A DNA stretch of 64,000 nucleotides from Primulina eburnea (GCF_022965805.1 NW_027331376.1:124001-188000); one strand, 5' to 3'; positions 24,881-40,900 are shown, counted from the stretch's first letter. Numbers and translations: made by a program. Notes: generated from the sequence alone by a model not told the origin.

Positions 24881-27800
24881 CCTCAAACGGATGGACAAAC
24901 CGAAGTTGTCAATAGAACTTTTGGGTACACTTTTGCGTGCTATTCTTAAAAAGAACTTGGAATGACATTTCTATGGACTTTATTTTGGGGTTGCCTAGGA
25001 CTAAGAAGGGGAGAGATTCTATTTTTGGATTACTTTATGGGCTAAACTTTGCACAATAAACTTTGGGTACACTTTCGCGTGCTATTCTTAAAAGAACTTG
25101 GATTGACATTTCTATGGACTTTATTTTGGGGTTGCCTAGGACTAAGAAGGGGAGGGATTATATTTATGGATTACTTTATGGGCTAAACTTTGCACAATAT
25201 TGTTGTATCTACTATAAAAAGGGGAGGGATTATATTTATGGATTAGTTTATGGGCTAAACTTTGCACAATAAAGTTGTAATCTACTACTTGTCATCCTCA
25301 AACGGATGGACAAACTGAAGTTGTAAATAGAACTTTCGGAACAATTTTGCGTGCTATTCTTAAAAGAACTTAGATTGACATTTCTATGGACTTTATTTTG
25401 GGGTTGCCTAGGACTAAGAAGGGGAGGGATTCTATTTATGGATTACTTTATGGGCTAAACTTTGCACAATAAAGTTGTAATCTACTACTTGTCATCCTCA
25501 AACGGATGGACAAACTGAAGTTGTAAATAGAACTTTGGGAACACTTTTGCGTGCTATTCTTAAAAGAACTTGGATTGACATTTCTATGGACTTTATTTTG
25601 AGGTTGCCTAGGACTAAGAAGGGGAGGGATTCTAATTATGGATTACTTTATGGGCTAAACTTTGCACAATAAAGTTGTAATCTACTACTTGTCATCCTCA
25701 AACGGATGGACAAACTGAAGTTGTAAATAGAACTTTGGGAACACTTTTGCGTGCTATTCCTAAAAAGAACTTGGATTGACATTTCTATGGACTTTATTTT
25801 GGGGTTGCCTAGGACTAAGAAGGGGAGGGATTCTTAAAAGAACTTGGATTGACATTTCTATGGACTTTATTTTGGGGTTGTCTAGGACTAAGAAGGGGAG
25901 GGATTCTATTTTTAGATTATTTTATGGGCTAAACTTTGCTCAATATTGTTGTAATCTACTACTTGTCATCTTCAAACGGATGGACAAACTGAAGTTGTAA
26001 ATAGAACTTTGGGTACACTTTTGCGTGCTATTCTTTAAAAGAACTTGGATTGACATTTCTATGGACTTTATTTTGGGGTTGCCTAGGACTAAGAAGGGGA
26101 GGGATTCTATTTTTGGATTACTTTATGGGCTAAACTTTGCTAACTGAAGTTGTAAATAGAACTTTGGGATAAACTTTGCTCAATATTGTTGTGATCTACT
26201 ACTTGTCATCCTCAAAAAGATGGACAAACTGAAGTTGTCAATAGAACTTTGGGAACACTTTTGCGTGCTATTCTTAAAAGAACTTGGATTGACATTTCTA
26301 TGGACTTTATTTTGGGGTTGCCTATGACTAAGAACGGGAGGAATTCTATTTATGGATTACTTTATGGGCTAAACTTTGCTCAATATTGTTGTAATCTACT
26401 ACTTGTCATCCTCAAACGGATGGACAAACTGAAGTTGTCAATAGAACTTTGGGTACACTTTTGCGTGCTATTCTTAAAAGAACTTGGATTGACATTTCTA
26501 TGGACTTTATTTTGGGGTTGCCTAGGACTAAGAAGGGGAGGGATTCTATTTTTGGATTACTTTATGGGCTAAACATTGCTCAATATTGTTGTAATCTACT
26601 ACTTGTCATCCTCAAACGGATGGACAAACTGAAGTTGTAAATAGAACTTTGGGCACACTTTTGCGTGCTATTCTTTAAAAGAACTTGGATTGACATTTCT
26701 ATGGACTTTATTTTGGGGTTGCCTAGGACTAAGAAGGGGAGGGATTCTATTTTTGGATTACTTTATGGGCTAAACTTTGCTCAATATTGTTGTAATCTAC
26801 TACTTGTCATCCTCAAACGGATGGACAAACTGAAATTTTAAATAGAACTTTGGGTACACTTTTGCGTGTTATTCTTAAAAGAACTTGGAATGACATTTCT
26901 ATGGACTTTATTTTGGGGTTGCCTAGGACTAAGAAGGGGAGGGATTATATTTTTGGATTACTTTAAGGGCTAAACTTTGCTCAATATTGTTGTAATCTAC
27001 TACTTGTCATCCTCAAACGGATGGACAAACTGAAGTTGTAAATAGAACTTTGGGTACACTTTTGCGTGCTATTCTTTAAAAGAACTTGGATTGACATTTC
27101 TATGGACTTTATTTTGGGTTGCCTAAGTCTAAGAAGGGGAGGGACTCTATTTTTGGATTACTTTATGGGCTAAACTTTGCTAACTGAAGTTGTAAATAGA
27201 ACTTTGGGCTAAACTTTGCACAATATTGTTGTAATCTTCTACTTGTCATCCTCAAACGGATGGACAAACTGAAGTTGTAAATAGAACTTTGGGTACACTT
27301 TTGCTTGCTATTCTTAAAAAGAACTTGGATTGACATTTCTATGGACTTTATTTTGGGGTTGCCTTGGACTAAGAAGGGGAGGGATTCTATTTATGGATTA
27401 CTTTATGGGCTAAACTTTGCACAATAAAGTTGTAATCTACTACTTGTCATCCTCAAACGGATGGACAAACTGAAGTTGTAAATAGAACTTTGGGGACACT
27501 TTTGCGTGCTATTCTTAAAAAAAACTTGGATTGACATTTCTATGGACTTTATTTTACTTTGGGAACACTTTTGCGTGCTATTCTTAAAAGAACTTGGATT
27601 GACATTTCTATGGACTTTATTTTGGGGTTGCCTAGGACTAAGAAGGGGAGGGATTCTATTTATGGATTACTTTATGGGCTAAACTTTGCCCAATAAAGTT
27701 GTAATCTACTACTTGTCATCCTCAAACGGATGGACAAACTGAAGTTGTAAATAGAACTTTGGGAACACTTTTGCGTGTTATTCTTAAAAAGAACTTGGAT

Positions 27801-30800
27801 TGATATTTCTATGGACTTTATTTTGGGGTTGCCTAGGACTAAGAAGAGAAGGGATTCTATTTTTGGATTACTTTATGGGCTAAACTTTGCTCAATATTGT
27901 TGTAATCTACTACTTGTCATCCTCAAACGGATGGACAAACTGAAGTTGTCAATAGAACTTTGGGTACACTTTTGCGTGCTATTCTTAAAAAGAACATGGA
28001 TTGACATTTCTATGGACTTTATTTTGGGGTTGCCTAGGACTAAGAAGGGGAGGGATTCTATTTTTGGACTACTTTATGGGCTAAACTTTGCACAATAAAG
28101 TTGTAATCTACTATTTGTCATCCTCAAACGGATGGACAAACTGAAGTTGTCAATAGAACTTTGGGTACACTTTTGCGTGCTATTCTTAAAAAGATCTTGG
28201 ATTGACATTTCTATGGACTTTATTTTTGGGTTGCCTAGGACTAAGAAGGGGAGGGATTCTTAAAAGAACTTGGATTGACATTTCTATGGACTTTATTTTG
28301 GGGTTGCCTAGGACTAAGAAGGGGAGGGATTATATTTTTGGATTACTTTATGGGCTAAACTTTGCACAATAAAGTTGTAATCTACTACTTGTCATCCTCA
28401 AACGGATGACAAACTGAAGTTGTCAATAGAACTTTTGGGTACACTTTTGCGTGCTATTCTAAAAAAGAACTTGGAATGACATTTCTATGTACTTTATTTT
28501 GGGGTTGCCTAGGACTAAGAAGGGGAGGGATTCTATTTTTGGATTACTTTATGGGCTAAACTTTGCACAATAAACTTTGGGTACACTTTCGCGTGCTATT
28601 CTTAAAAGAACTTGGATTGACATTTCTATGGACTTTATTTTGGGGTTGCCTAGGACTAAGAAGGGGAGGGATTCTATTTATGGATTACTTTATGGGCTAA
28701 ACTTTGCACAATAAATTTGTAATCTACTACTTGTCATCCTCAAACGGATGGACAAACTGAAGTTGTAAATAGAACTTTGGGAACACTTTTGCGTGCTATT
28801 TTTAAAAGAACTTGGATTGACATTTCTATGGACTTTATTTTGGGGTTGCCTAGGACTAAGAAGGGGAGGGATTCTATTTATGGATTACTTTATGGGCTAA
28901 ACTTTGCACAATAAAGTTGTAATCTACTACTTGTCATCCTCAAACGGATGGACAAACTGAAGTTGTAAATAGAACTTTGGGAACACTTTTGCGTGCTATT
29001 CTTAAAAAGAACTTGGATTGACATTTTTATGGACTTTATTTTGGGGTTGCCTTGGACTAAGAAGGGGAGGGATTATATTTATGGATTACTTTATGGGCTA
29101 AACTTTGCACAATAAAGTTGTAATCTACTACTTGTCATCCTCAAACGGATGGACAAACTGAAGTTGTCAATAGAACTTTGGGTACACTTTTGCGTGCTAT
29201 TCTTAAAAAGAACTTGGATTGACATTTCTATGGACTTTATTTTACTTTGGGAACACTTTTGCGTGCTATTCTTAAAAGAACTTGGATTGACATTTCTATG
29301 GACTTTATTTTGGGGTTGCCTAGGACTAAGAAGGGGAGGGATTCTTATTATGGATTACTTTATGGGCTAAACTTTGCACAATAAAGTTGTAATCTACTAC
29401 TTGTCATCCTCAAACGGATGGACAAACTGAAGTTGTAAATAGAACTTTGGGAACACTTTTGCGTGCTATTCTTAAAAAGAACTTGGATTGATATTTCTAT
29501 GGACTTTATTTTGGGGCTGCCTATAGACTAAGAAGGGAAGGGATTCTATTTTTGGATTACTTTATGGGCTAAACTTTGCACAATATTGTTGTAATCTACT
29601 ACTTGTCATCCTCAAACGGATGGACAAACTGAAGTTGTCAATAGAACTTTGGGTACACTTTTGCGTGCTATTCATAAAAAGAACATGGATTGACATAACT
29701 ATGGACTTTATTTTGGGGTTGCCTAGGACTAAGAAGGGGAGGGATTCTATTTTTGGATTACTTTATGGGCTAAACTTTGCACAATAAAGTTGTAATCTAC
29801 TACTTGTCATCCTCAAACGGATGGACAAACTGAAGTTGTCAATAGAACTTTTGGGTACACTTTTGCGTGCTATTCTTAAAAAGAACTTGGAATGACATTT
29901 CTATGGACTTTATTTTGGGGTTGCCTAGGACTAAGAAGGGGAGGGATTCTATTTTTTGATTACTTTATGGGCTAAACTTTGCACAATAAACTTTGGGTAC
30001 ACTTTCGCGTGCTATTCTTAAAAGAACTTGGATTGACATTTCTATGGACTTTATTTTGGGGTTGTCTAGGACTAAGAAGGGGAGGGATTATATTTATGGA
30101 TTACTTTATGGGCTAAACTTTGCACAATATTGTTGTAATCTACCACTTGTCATCCTCAAACGGATGGACAAACTGAAGTTGTAAATAGAACTTTGGGAAC
30201 ACTTTTGCGTGCTATTCTTAAAAGAACTTGGATTGACATTTCTATGGACTTTATTTTGGGGTTGCCTAGGACTAAGAAGGGGAGGGATTCAATTTATGGA
30301 TTACTTTATGGGCTAAACTTTGCACAATAAAGTTGTAATCTACTACTTGTCATCCTCAAACGGATGGACAAACTGAAGTTGTAAATAGAACTTTGGTAAC
30401 ACTTTTGCGTGCTATTCTTAAAAAGAACTTGGATTGACATTTCTATGGACTTTATTTTGGGGTTGCCTAGGACTAAGAAGGGAAGAGATTCTATTTTTGG
30501 ATTACTTTACGGGCTAAACTTTGCTCCATATTGTTGTAATCTACTACTTGTCATCCTCAAACGGATGGACAAACTGAAGTTGTCAAAAGAACTTTGGGTA
30601 CACTTTTGTGTGCTATTCTTAAAAAGAACATGGATTGACATTTCTATGGACTTTATTTTGGGGTTGCCTAGGACTAAGAAGGGGAGGGATTCTATTTTTG
30701 GATTACTTTATGGGCTAAACTTTGCACAATAAAGTTGTAATCTACTACTTGTCATCCTCAAACGGATGGACAAACTGAAGTTGTCAATAGAACTTTGGGT

Positions 30801-31431
30801 ACACTTTTGCGTGCTATTCTTAAAAAGAACTTGGATTGACATTTCTATGGACTTTATTTTGGGGTTGCCTAGGACTTAGAAGGGGAGGGATTCTTAAAAG
30901 AACTTGGATTGACATTTCTATGGACTTTATTTTGGGGTTGCCTAGGACTAAGAAGGGGAGGGATTATATTTTTGGATTACTTTATGGGCTAAACTTTGCA
31001 CAATAAAGTTGTAATCTACTACTTGTCATCCTCAAACGGATGGACAAACTGAAGTTGTAAATAGAACTTTGGGAACACTTTTGCGTGCTATTCTTAAAAA
31101 GAACTTGGATTGACATTTCTATGGACTTTATTTTGGGGTTGCCTAGGACTAAGAAGGGGAGGGATTCTATTTTTGGATTACTTTATGGGCTAAACTTTGC
31201 TCAATATTGTTGTAATCTACTACTTGTCATCCTCAAACGGATGGACAAACTGAAGTTGTCAATAGAACTTTGGGTACACTTTTGCGTGCTATTCTTAAAA
31301 AGAACATGGATTGACATTTATATGGACTTTATTTTGGGGTTGCCTAGGACTAAGAAGGGGAGGGATTTTATTTTTGGATTACTTTATGGGCTAAACTTTG
31401 CACAATAAAGTTGTAATCTACTACTTGTCAT
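24881..31431 (+). repeat. HOR-B higher-order repeat, copy 1 (6551 bp)
   Basis: A second periodicity begins here. Landmarks at 25063, 25776, 26249, 29149, 29993 and 30409 reappear 6551-6552 bp later. The unit has its own monomer set: many monomers end gctcaatattgttg, the 39-bp insertion variant appears twice, and ttctttaaaag monomers are common. The first 500 bp still resemble HOR-A (compare 25063 with 19048), so the two HOR types are related. Confidence 0.88.
26141..26179 (+). repeat. 39-bp insertion variant (taactgaagttg segment), HOR-B specific
   Basis: Between two copies of taaactttgc lies a displaced copy of the taactgaagttgtaaatag-aactttggg stretch. The extra 39 bp repeat near 27180, 32692, 33731, 39449, 47312 and 58965. 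It was not seen in the HOR-A region (1-24.9 kb), so it marks the HOR-B lineage. Confidence 0.8.
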
Positions 31432-34400
31432 CCTCAAACGGATGGACAAACCGAAGTTGTCAATAGAACTTTTGGGTACACTTTTACGTGCTATTCTTAA
31501 AAAGAACTTGGAATGACATTTCTATGGACTTTATTTTGGGGTTGCCTAGGACTAAGAAGGGGAGAGATTCTATTTTTGGATTACTTTATGGGCTAAACTT
31601 TGCACAATAAACTTTGGGTACACTTTCGCGTGCTATTCTTAAAAGAACTTGGATTGACATTTCTATGGACTTTATTTTGGGGTTGCCTAGGACTAAGAAG
31701 GTTAGGGATTATATTTATGGATTACTTTATGGGCTAAACTTTGCACTATATTGTTGTATCTACTATAAAAAAGGGAGGGATTATATTTATGGATTAGTTT
31801 ATGGGCTAAACTTTGCACAATAAAGTTGTAATCTACTACTTGTCATCCTCAAACGGATGGACAAACTGAAGTTGTAAATAGAACTTTCGGAACAATTTTG
31901 CGTGCTATTCTTAAAAGAACTTAGATTGACATTTCTATGGACTTTATTTTGGGGTTGCCTAGGACTAAGAAGGGGAGGGATTCTATTTATGGATTACTTT
32001 ATGGGCTAAACTTTGCACAATAAAGTTGTAATCTACTACTTGTCATCCTCAAACGGATGGACAAACTGAAGTTGTAAATAGAACTTTGGGAACACTTTTG
32101 CGTGCTATTCTTAAAAGAACTTGGATTGACATTTCTATGGACTTTATTTTGAGGTTGCCTAGGACTAAGAAGGGGAGGGATTCTAATTATGGATTACTTT
32201 ATGGGCTAAACTTTGCACAATAAAGTTGTAATCTACTACTTGTCATCCTCAAACGGATGGACAAACTGAAGTTGTAAATAGAACTTTGGGAACACTTTTG
32301 CGTGCTATTCCTAAAAAGAACTTGGATTGACATTTCTATGGACTTTATTTTGGGGTTGCCTAGGACTAAGAAGGGGAGGGATTCTTAAAAGAACTTGGAT
32401 TGACATTTCTATGGACTTTATTTTGGGGTTGTCTAGGACTAAGAAGGGGAGGGATTCTATTTTTAGATTATTTTATGGGCTAAACTTTGCTCAATATTGT
32501 TGTAATCTACTACTTGTCATCTTCAAACGGATGGACAAACTGAAGTTGTAAATAGAACTTTGGGTACACTTTTGCGTGCTATTCTTTAAAAGAACTTGGA
32601 TTGACATTTCTATGGACTTTATTTTGGGGTTGCCTAGGACTAAGAAGGGGAGGGATTCTATTTTTGGATTACTTTATGGGCTAAACTTTGCTAACTGAAG
32701 TTGTAAATAGAACTTTGGGATAAACTTTGCTCAATATTGTTGTGATCTACTACTTGTCATCCTCAAAAAGATGGACAAACTGAAGTTGTCAATAGAACTT
32801 TGGGAACACTTTTGCGTGCTATTCTTAAAAGAACTTGGATTGACATTTCTATGGACTTTATTTTGGGGTTGCCTAGGACTAAGAACGGGAGGAATTCTAT
32901 TTATGGATTACTTTATGGGCTAAACTTTGCTCAATATTGTTGTAATCTACTACTTGTCATCCTCAAACGGATGGACAAACTGAAGTTGTCAATAGAACTT
33001 TGGGTACACTTTTGCGTGCTATTCTTAAAAGAACTTGGATTGACATTTCTATGGACTTTATTTTGGGGTTGCCTAGGACTAAGAAGGGGAGGGATTCTAT
33101 TTTTGGATTACTTTATGGGCTAAACATTGCTCAATATTGTTGTAATCTACTACTTGTCATCCTCAAACGGATGGACAAACTGAAGTTGTAAATAGAACTT
33201 TGGGCACACTTTTGCGTGCTATTCTTTAAAAGAACTTGGATTGACATTTCTATGGACTTTATTTTGGGGTTGCCTAGGACTAAGAAGGGGAGGGATTCTA
33301 TTTTTGGATTACTTTATGGGCTAAACTTTGCTCAATATTGTTGTAATCTACTACTTGTCATCCTCAAACGGATGGACAAACTGAAATTTTAAATAGAACT
33401 TTGGGTACACTTTTGCGTGTTATTCTTAAAAGAACTTGGAATGACATTTCTATGGACTTTATTTTGGGGTTGCCTAGGACTAAGAAGGGGAGGGATTATA
33501 TTTTTGGATTACTTTAAGGGCTAAACTTTGCTCAATATTGTTGTAATCTACTACTTGTCATCCTCAAACGGATGGACAAACTGAAGTTGTAAATAGAACT
33601 TTGGGTACACTTTTGCGTGCTATTCTTTAAAAGAACTTGGATTGACATTTCTATGGACTTTATTTTGGGTTGCCTAAGTCTAAGAAGGGGAGGGACTCTA
33701 TTTTTGGATTACTTTATGGGCTAAACTTTGCTAACTGAAGTTGTAAATAGAACTTTGGGCTAAACTTTGCACAATATTGTTGTAATCTTCTACTTGTCAT
33801 CCTCAAACGGATGGACAAACTGAAGTTGTAAATAGAACTTTGGGTACACTTTTGCTTGCTATTCTTAAAAAGAACTTGGATTGACATTTCTATGGACTTT
33901 ATTTTGGGGTTGCCTTGGACTAAGAAGGGGAGGGATTTTATTTATGGATTACTTTATGGGCTAAACTTTGCACAATAAAGTTGTAATCTACTACTTGTCA
34001 TCCTCAAACGGATGGACAAACTGAAGTTGTAAATAGAACTTTGGGGACACTTTTGCGTGCTATTCTTAAAAAAAACTTGGATTGACATTTCTATGGACTT
34101 TATTTTACTTTGGGAACACTTTTGCGTGCTATTCTTAAAAGAACTTGGATTGACATTTCTATGGACTTTATTTTGGGGTTGCCTAGGACTAAGAAGGGGA
34201 GGGATTCTATTTATGGATTACTTTATGGGCTAAACTTTGCCCAATAAAGTTGTAATCTACTACTTGTCATCCTCAAACGGATGGACAAACTGAAGTTGTA
34301 AATAGAACTTTGGGAACACTTTTGCGTGTTATTCTTAAAAAGAACTTGAATTGACATTTCTATGGACTTTATTTTGGGGTTGCCTAGGACTAAGAAGTGA

Positions 34401-37400
34401 AGGGATTCTATTTTTGGATTACTTTATGGGCTAAACTTTGCTCAATATTGTTGTAATCTACTACTTGTCATCCTCAAACGGATGGACAAACTGAAGTTGT
34501 CAATAGAACTTTGGGTACACTTTTGCGTGCTATTCTTAAAAAGAACATGGATTGACATTTCTATGGACTTTATTTTGGGGTTGCCTAGGACTAAGAAGGG
34601 GAGGGATTCTATTTTTGGACTACTTTATGGGCTAAACTTTGCACAATAAAGTTGTAATCTACTATTTGTCATCCTCAAACGGATGGACAAACTGAAGTTG
34701 TCAATAGAACTTTGGGTACACTTTTGCGTGCTATTCTTAAAAAGATCTTGGATTGACATTTCTATGGACTTTATTTTTGGGTTGCCTAGGACTAAGAAGG
34801 GGAGGGATTCTTAAAAGAACTTGGATTGACATTTCTATGGACTTTATTTTGGGGTTGCCTAGGACTAAGAAGGGGAGGGATTATATTTTTGGATTACTTT
34901 ATGGGCTAAACTTTGCACAATAAAGTTGTAATCTACTACTTGTACTCCTCAAACGGATGGACAAACTGAAGTTGTCAATAGAACTTTTGGGTACACTTTT
35001 GCGTGCTATTCTAAAAAAGAACTTGGAATGACATTTCTATGTACTTTATTTTGGGGTTGCCTAGGACTAAGAAGGGGAGGGATTCTATTTTTGGATTACT
35101 TTATGGGCTAAACTTTGCACAATAAACTTTGGGTACACTTTCGCGTGCTATTCTTAAAAGAACTTGGATTGACATTTCTATGGACTTTATTTTGGGGTTG
35201 CCTAGGACTAAGAAGGGGAGGGATTCTATTTATGGATTACTTTATGGGCTAAACTTTGCACAATAAATTTGTAATCTACTACTTGTCATCCTCAAACGGA
35301 TGGACAAACTGAAGTTGTAAATAGAACTTTGGGAACACTTTTGCGTGCTATTCTTAAAAGAACTTGGATTGACATTTCTATGGACTTTATTTTGGGGTTG
35401 CCTAGGACTAAGAAGGGGAGGGATTCTATTTATGGATTACTTTATGGGCTAAACTTTGCACAATAAAGTTGTAATCTACTACTTGTCATCCTCAAACGGA
35501 TGGACAAACTGAAGTTGTAAATAGAACTTTGGGAACACTTTTGCGTGCTATTCTTAAAAAGAACTTGGATTGACATTTCTATGGACTTTATTTTGGGGTT
35601 GCCTTGGACTAAGAAGGGGAGGGATTATATTTATGGATTACTTTATGGGCTAAACTTTGCACAATAAAGTTGTAATCTACTACTTGTCATCCTCAAACGG
35701 ATGGACAAACTGAAGTTGTCAATAGAACTTTGGGTACACTTTTGCGTGCTATTCTTAAAAAGAACTTGGATTGACATTTCTATGGACTTTATTTTACTTT
35801 GGGAACACTTTTGCGTGCTATTCTTAAAAGAACTTGGATTGACATTTCTATGGACTTTATTTTGGGGTTGCCTAGGACTAAGAAGGGGAGGGATTCTTAT
35901 TATGGATTACTTTATGGGCTAAACTTTGCACAATAAAGTTGTAATCTACTACTTGTCATCCTCAAACGGATGGACAAACTGAAGTTGTAAATAGAACTTT
36001 GGGAACACTTTTGCGTGCTATTCTTAAAAAGAACTTGGATTGATATTTCTATGGACTTTATTTTGGGGCTGCCTATAGACTAAGAAGGGAAGGGATTCTA
36101 TTTTTGGATTACTTTATGGGCTAAACTTTGCACAATATTGTTGTAATCTACTACTTGTCATCCTCAAACGGATGGACAAACTGAAGTTGTCAATAGAACT
36201 TTGGGTACACTTTTGCGTGCTATTCATAAAAAGAACATGGATTGACATAACTATGGACTTTATTTTGGGGTTGCCTAGGACTAAGAAGGGGAGGGATTCT
36301 ATTTTTGGATTACTTTATGGGCTAAACTTTGCACAATAAAGTTGTAATCTACTACTTGTCATCCTCAAACGGATGGACAAACTGAAGTTGTCAATAGAAC
36401 TTTTGGGTACACTTTTGCGTGCTATTCTTAAAAAGAACTTGGAATGACATTTCTATGGACTTTATTTTGGGGTTGCCTAGGACTAAGAAGGGGAGGGATT
36501 CTATTTTTTGATTACTTTATGGGCTAAACTTTGCACAATAAACTTTGGGTACACTTTCGCGTGCTATTCTTAAAAGAACTTGGATTGACATTTCTATGGA
36601 CTTTATTTTGGGGTTGTCTAGGACTAAGAAGGGGAGGGATTATATTTATGGATTACTTTATGGGCTAAACTTTGCACAATATTGTTGTAATCTACCACTT
36701 GTCATCCTCAAACGGATGGACAAACTGAAGTTGTAAATAGAACTTTGGGAACACTTTTGCGTGCTATTCTTAAAAGAACTTGTATTGACATTTCTATGGA
36801 CTTTATTTTGGGGTTGCCTAGGACTAAGAAGGGGAGGGATTCAATTTATGGATTACTTTATGGGCTAAACTTTGCACAATAAAGTTGTAATCTACTACTT
36901 GTCATCCTCAAACGGATGGACAAACTGAAGTTGTAAATAGAACTTTGGTAACACTTTTGCGTGCTATTCTTAAAAAGAACTTGGATTGACATTTCTATGG
37001 ACTTTATTTTGGGGTTGCCTAGGACTAAGAAGGGAAGAGATTCTATTTTTGGATTACTTTACGGGCTAAACTTTGCTCCATATTGTTGTAATCTACTACT
37101 TGTCATCCTCAAACGGATGGACAAACTGAAGTTGTCAAAAGAACTTTGGGTACACTTTTGTGTGCTATTCTTAAAAAGAACATGGATTGACATTTCTATG
37201 GACTTTATTTTGGGGTTGCCTAGGACTAAGAAGGGGAGGGATTCTATTTTTGGATTACTTTATGGGCTAAACTTTGCACAATAAAGTTGTAATCTACTAC
37301 TTGTCATCCTCAAACGGATGGACAAACTGAAGTTGTCAATAGAACTTTGGGTACACTTTTGCGTGCTATTCTTAAAAAGAACTTGGATTGACATTTCTAT

Positions 37401-37984
37401 GGACTTTATTTTGGGGTTGCCTAGGACTTAGAAGGGGAGGGATTCTTAAAAGAACTTGGATTGACATTTCTATGGACTTTATTTTGGGGTTGCCTAGGAC
37501 TAAGAAGGGGAGGGATTATATTTTTGGATTACTTTATAGGGCTAAACTTTGCACAATAAAGTTGTAATCTACTACTTGTCATCCTCAAACGGATGGACAA
37601 ACTGAAGTTGTAAATAGAACTTTGGGAACACTTTTGCGTGCTATTCTTAAAAAGAACTTGGATTGACATTTCTATGGACTTTATTTTGGGGTTGCCTAGG
37701 ACTAAGAAGGGGAGGGATTCTATTTTTGGATTACTTTATGGGCTAAACTTTGCTCAATATTGTTGTAATCTACTACTTGTCATCCTCAAACGGATGGACA
37801 AACTGAAGTTGTCAATAGAACTTTGGGTACACTTTTGCGTGCTATTCTTAAAAAGAACATGGATTGACATTTATATGGACTTTATTTTGGGGTTGCCTAG
37901 GACTAAGAAGGGGAGGGATTTTATTTTTGGATTACTTTATGGGCTAAACTTTGCACAATAAAGTTGTAATCTACTACTTGTCAT
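31432..37984 (+). repeat. HOR-B higher-order repeat, copy 2 (6553 bp)
   Basis: This complete copy has landmarks at 31614, 32327, 32800, 33000, 35701, 36545 and 36961. Small private changes include aaggttaggg near 31698, gaagtgaagg near 34395 and the insertion tttatagggc near 37535. It is colinear with copy 1 throughout. Confidence 0.88.
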
Positions 37985-40900
37985 CCTCAAACGGATGGAC
38001 AAACCGAAGTTGTCAATAGAACTTTTGGGTACACTTTTACGTGCTATTCTTAAAAAGAACTTGGAATGACATTTCTATGGACTTTATTTTGGGGTTGCCT
38101 AGGACTAAGAAGGGGAGAGATTCTATTTTTGGATTACTTTATGGGCTAAACTTTGCACAATAAACTTTGGGTACACTTTCGCGTGCTATTCTTAAAAGAA
38201 CTTGGATTGACATTTCTATGGACTTTATTTTGGGGTTGCCTAGGACTAAGAAGGGGAGGGATTATATTTATGGATTACTTTATGGGCTAAACTTTGCACT
38301 ATATTGTTGTATCTACTATAAAAAAGGGAGGGATTATATTTATGGATTAGTTTATGGGCTAAACTTTGCACAATAAAGTTGTAATCTACTACTTGTCATC
38401 GTCAAACGGATGGACAAACTGAAGTTTTAAATAGAACTTTGGGAACAATTTTGCGTGCTATTCTTAAAAGAACTTAGATTGACATTTCTATGGACTTTAT
38501 TTTGGGGTTGCGTAGGACTAAGAAGGGGAGGGATTCTATTTTTGGATTACTTTATGGGCTAAACTTTGCACAATAAAGTTGTAATCTACTACTTGTCATC
38601 CTCAAACGGATGGACAAACCGAAGTTGTCAATAGAACTTTTGGGTACACTTTTGCGTGCTATTCTTAAAAAGAACTTGGAATGACATTTCTATGGACTTT
38701 ATTTTGGGGTTGCCTAGGACTAAGAAGGGGAGGGATTCTATTTATGGATTACTTTATGGGCTAAACTTTGCACAATAAAGTTGTAATCTACTACTTGTCA
38801 AACTCAAACGGATGGACAAACTGAAGTTGTAAATAGAACTTTGGGAACACTTTTGCGTGTTATTCTTAAAAGAACTTGGATTGACATTTCTATGGACTTT
38901 ATTTTGGGGTTTCCTAGGACTAAGAAGGGGAGGGATTCTAATTATGGATTACTTTATGGGCTAAACTTTGCACAATAAAGTTGTAATCTACTACTTGTCA
39001 TCCTCAAACGGATGGACAAACTGAAGTTGTAAATACAACTTTGGGAACACTTTTGCGTGCTATTCTTAAAAAGAACTTGGATTGACATTTTTATGGACTT
39101 TATTTTGGGGTTGTCTAGGACTAAGAAGGGGAGAGATTCTTAAAAGAACTTGGATTGACATTTCTTTGGACTTTATTTTGGGGTTGCCTAGGACTAAGAA
39201 GGGGAGGGATTCTATTTTTAGATTATTTTATGGGCTAAACTTTGCTCAATATTGTTGTAATCTACTACTTGTCATCTTCAAACGGATGGACAAACTGAAG
39301 TTGTAAATAGAACTTTGGGTACACTTTTGCGTGCTATTCTTTAAAAGAACTTGGATTGACATTTCTATGGACTTTATTTTGGGGTTGCCTAAGACTAAGA
39401 AGGGGAGGGATTCTATTTTTGGATTACTTTATGGGCTAAACTTTGCTAACTGAAGTTTTAAATAGAACTTTGGGATAAACTTTGCTCAATATTGTTGTAA
39501 TCTACTACTTGTCATCCTCAAAAAGATGGACAAACTGAAGTTGTCAATAGAACTTTGGGAAGACTTTTGCGTGCTATTCTTAAAAGAACTTGGATTGACA
39601 TTTCTATGGACTTTATTTTGGGGTTGCCTAGGACTAAGAAGGGGAGGGATTCTATTTATGGATTACTTTATGGGCTAAACTTTGCTCAATATTGTTGTAA
39701 TCTACTACTTGTCATCCTCAAACGGATGGACAAAATGAAGTTGTCAAAAGAACTTTGGGTACACTTTTGCGTGCTATTCTTAAAAGAACTTGGATTGACA
39801 TTTCTATGGACTTTATTTTGGTGTTGCCTAGGACTAAGAAGGGGAGGGATTCTATTTTTGGATTACTTTATGGGCTAAACTTTGCTCAATATTGTTGTAA
39901 TCTACTACTTGTCATCCTCAAACGGATGGACAAACTGAAGTTGTCAATAGAACTTTGGGTACACTTTTGCGTGCTATTCTTAAAAGAACTTGGATTGACA
40001 TTTCTATGGACTTTATTTTGGGGTTGCCTAGGACTATGAAGGGGAGGGATTCTATTTTTGGATTACTTTATGGGCTAAACTTTGCTCAATATTGTTGTTA
40101 TCTACTACTTGTCATCCTCAAACGGATGGACAAACTGAAGTTGTAAATAGAACTTTGAGAACACGTTTGCGTGCTATTCTTAAAAGAACTTGGATTGACA
40201 TTTCTATGGACTTTATTTTGGGGTTGCCTAGGACTAAGGAGGGGAGGGATTCTATTTATGGATTACTTTATGGGCTAAACTTTGCACAATAAAGTTGTAA
40301 TCTACTACTTGTCATCCTCAAACGGATGGACAAACTGAAGTTGTAAATAGAAATTTGAGAACACGTTTGCGTGCTATTCTTAAAAGAACTTGGATTGACA
40401 TTTCTATGGACTTATTTTTGGGTTGCCTAGGACTAAGAAGGGGAGGGATTCTATTTATGGATTACTTTATGGGCTAAACTTTGCACAATAAAGTTGTAAT
40501 CTACTACTTGTCATCCTCAAACGGATGGACAAACTGAAGTTGTAAATAGAACTTTGGGAACACTTTTGCGTGCTATTCTTAAAAAGAACTTGGATTGACA
40601 TTTCTATGGACTTTATTTTGGGGTTGCCTAGGACTAAGAAGAGAAGGGATTCTATTTTTGGATTACTTTATGGGCTAAACTTTGCTCAATATTGTTGTAA
40701 TCTACTACTTGTCATCCTCAAACGGATGGACAAACTGAAGTTGTCAATAGAACTTTGGGTACACTTTTGCGTGCTATTCATAAAAAGAACATGGATTGAC
40801 ATTTCTATGGACTTTATTTTGGGGTTGCCTAGGACTAAGAAGGGGAGGGATTCTATTTTTGGACTACTTTATGGGCTAAACTTTGCACAATAAAATTGTA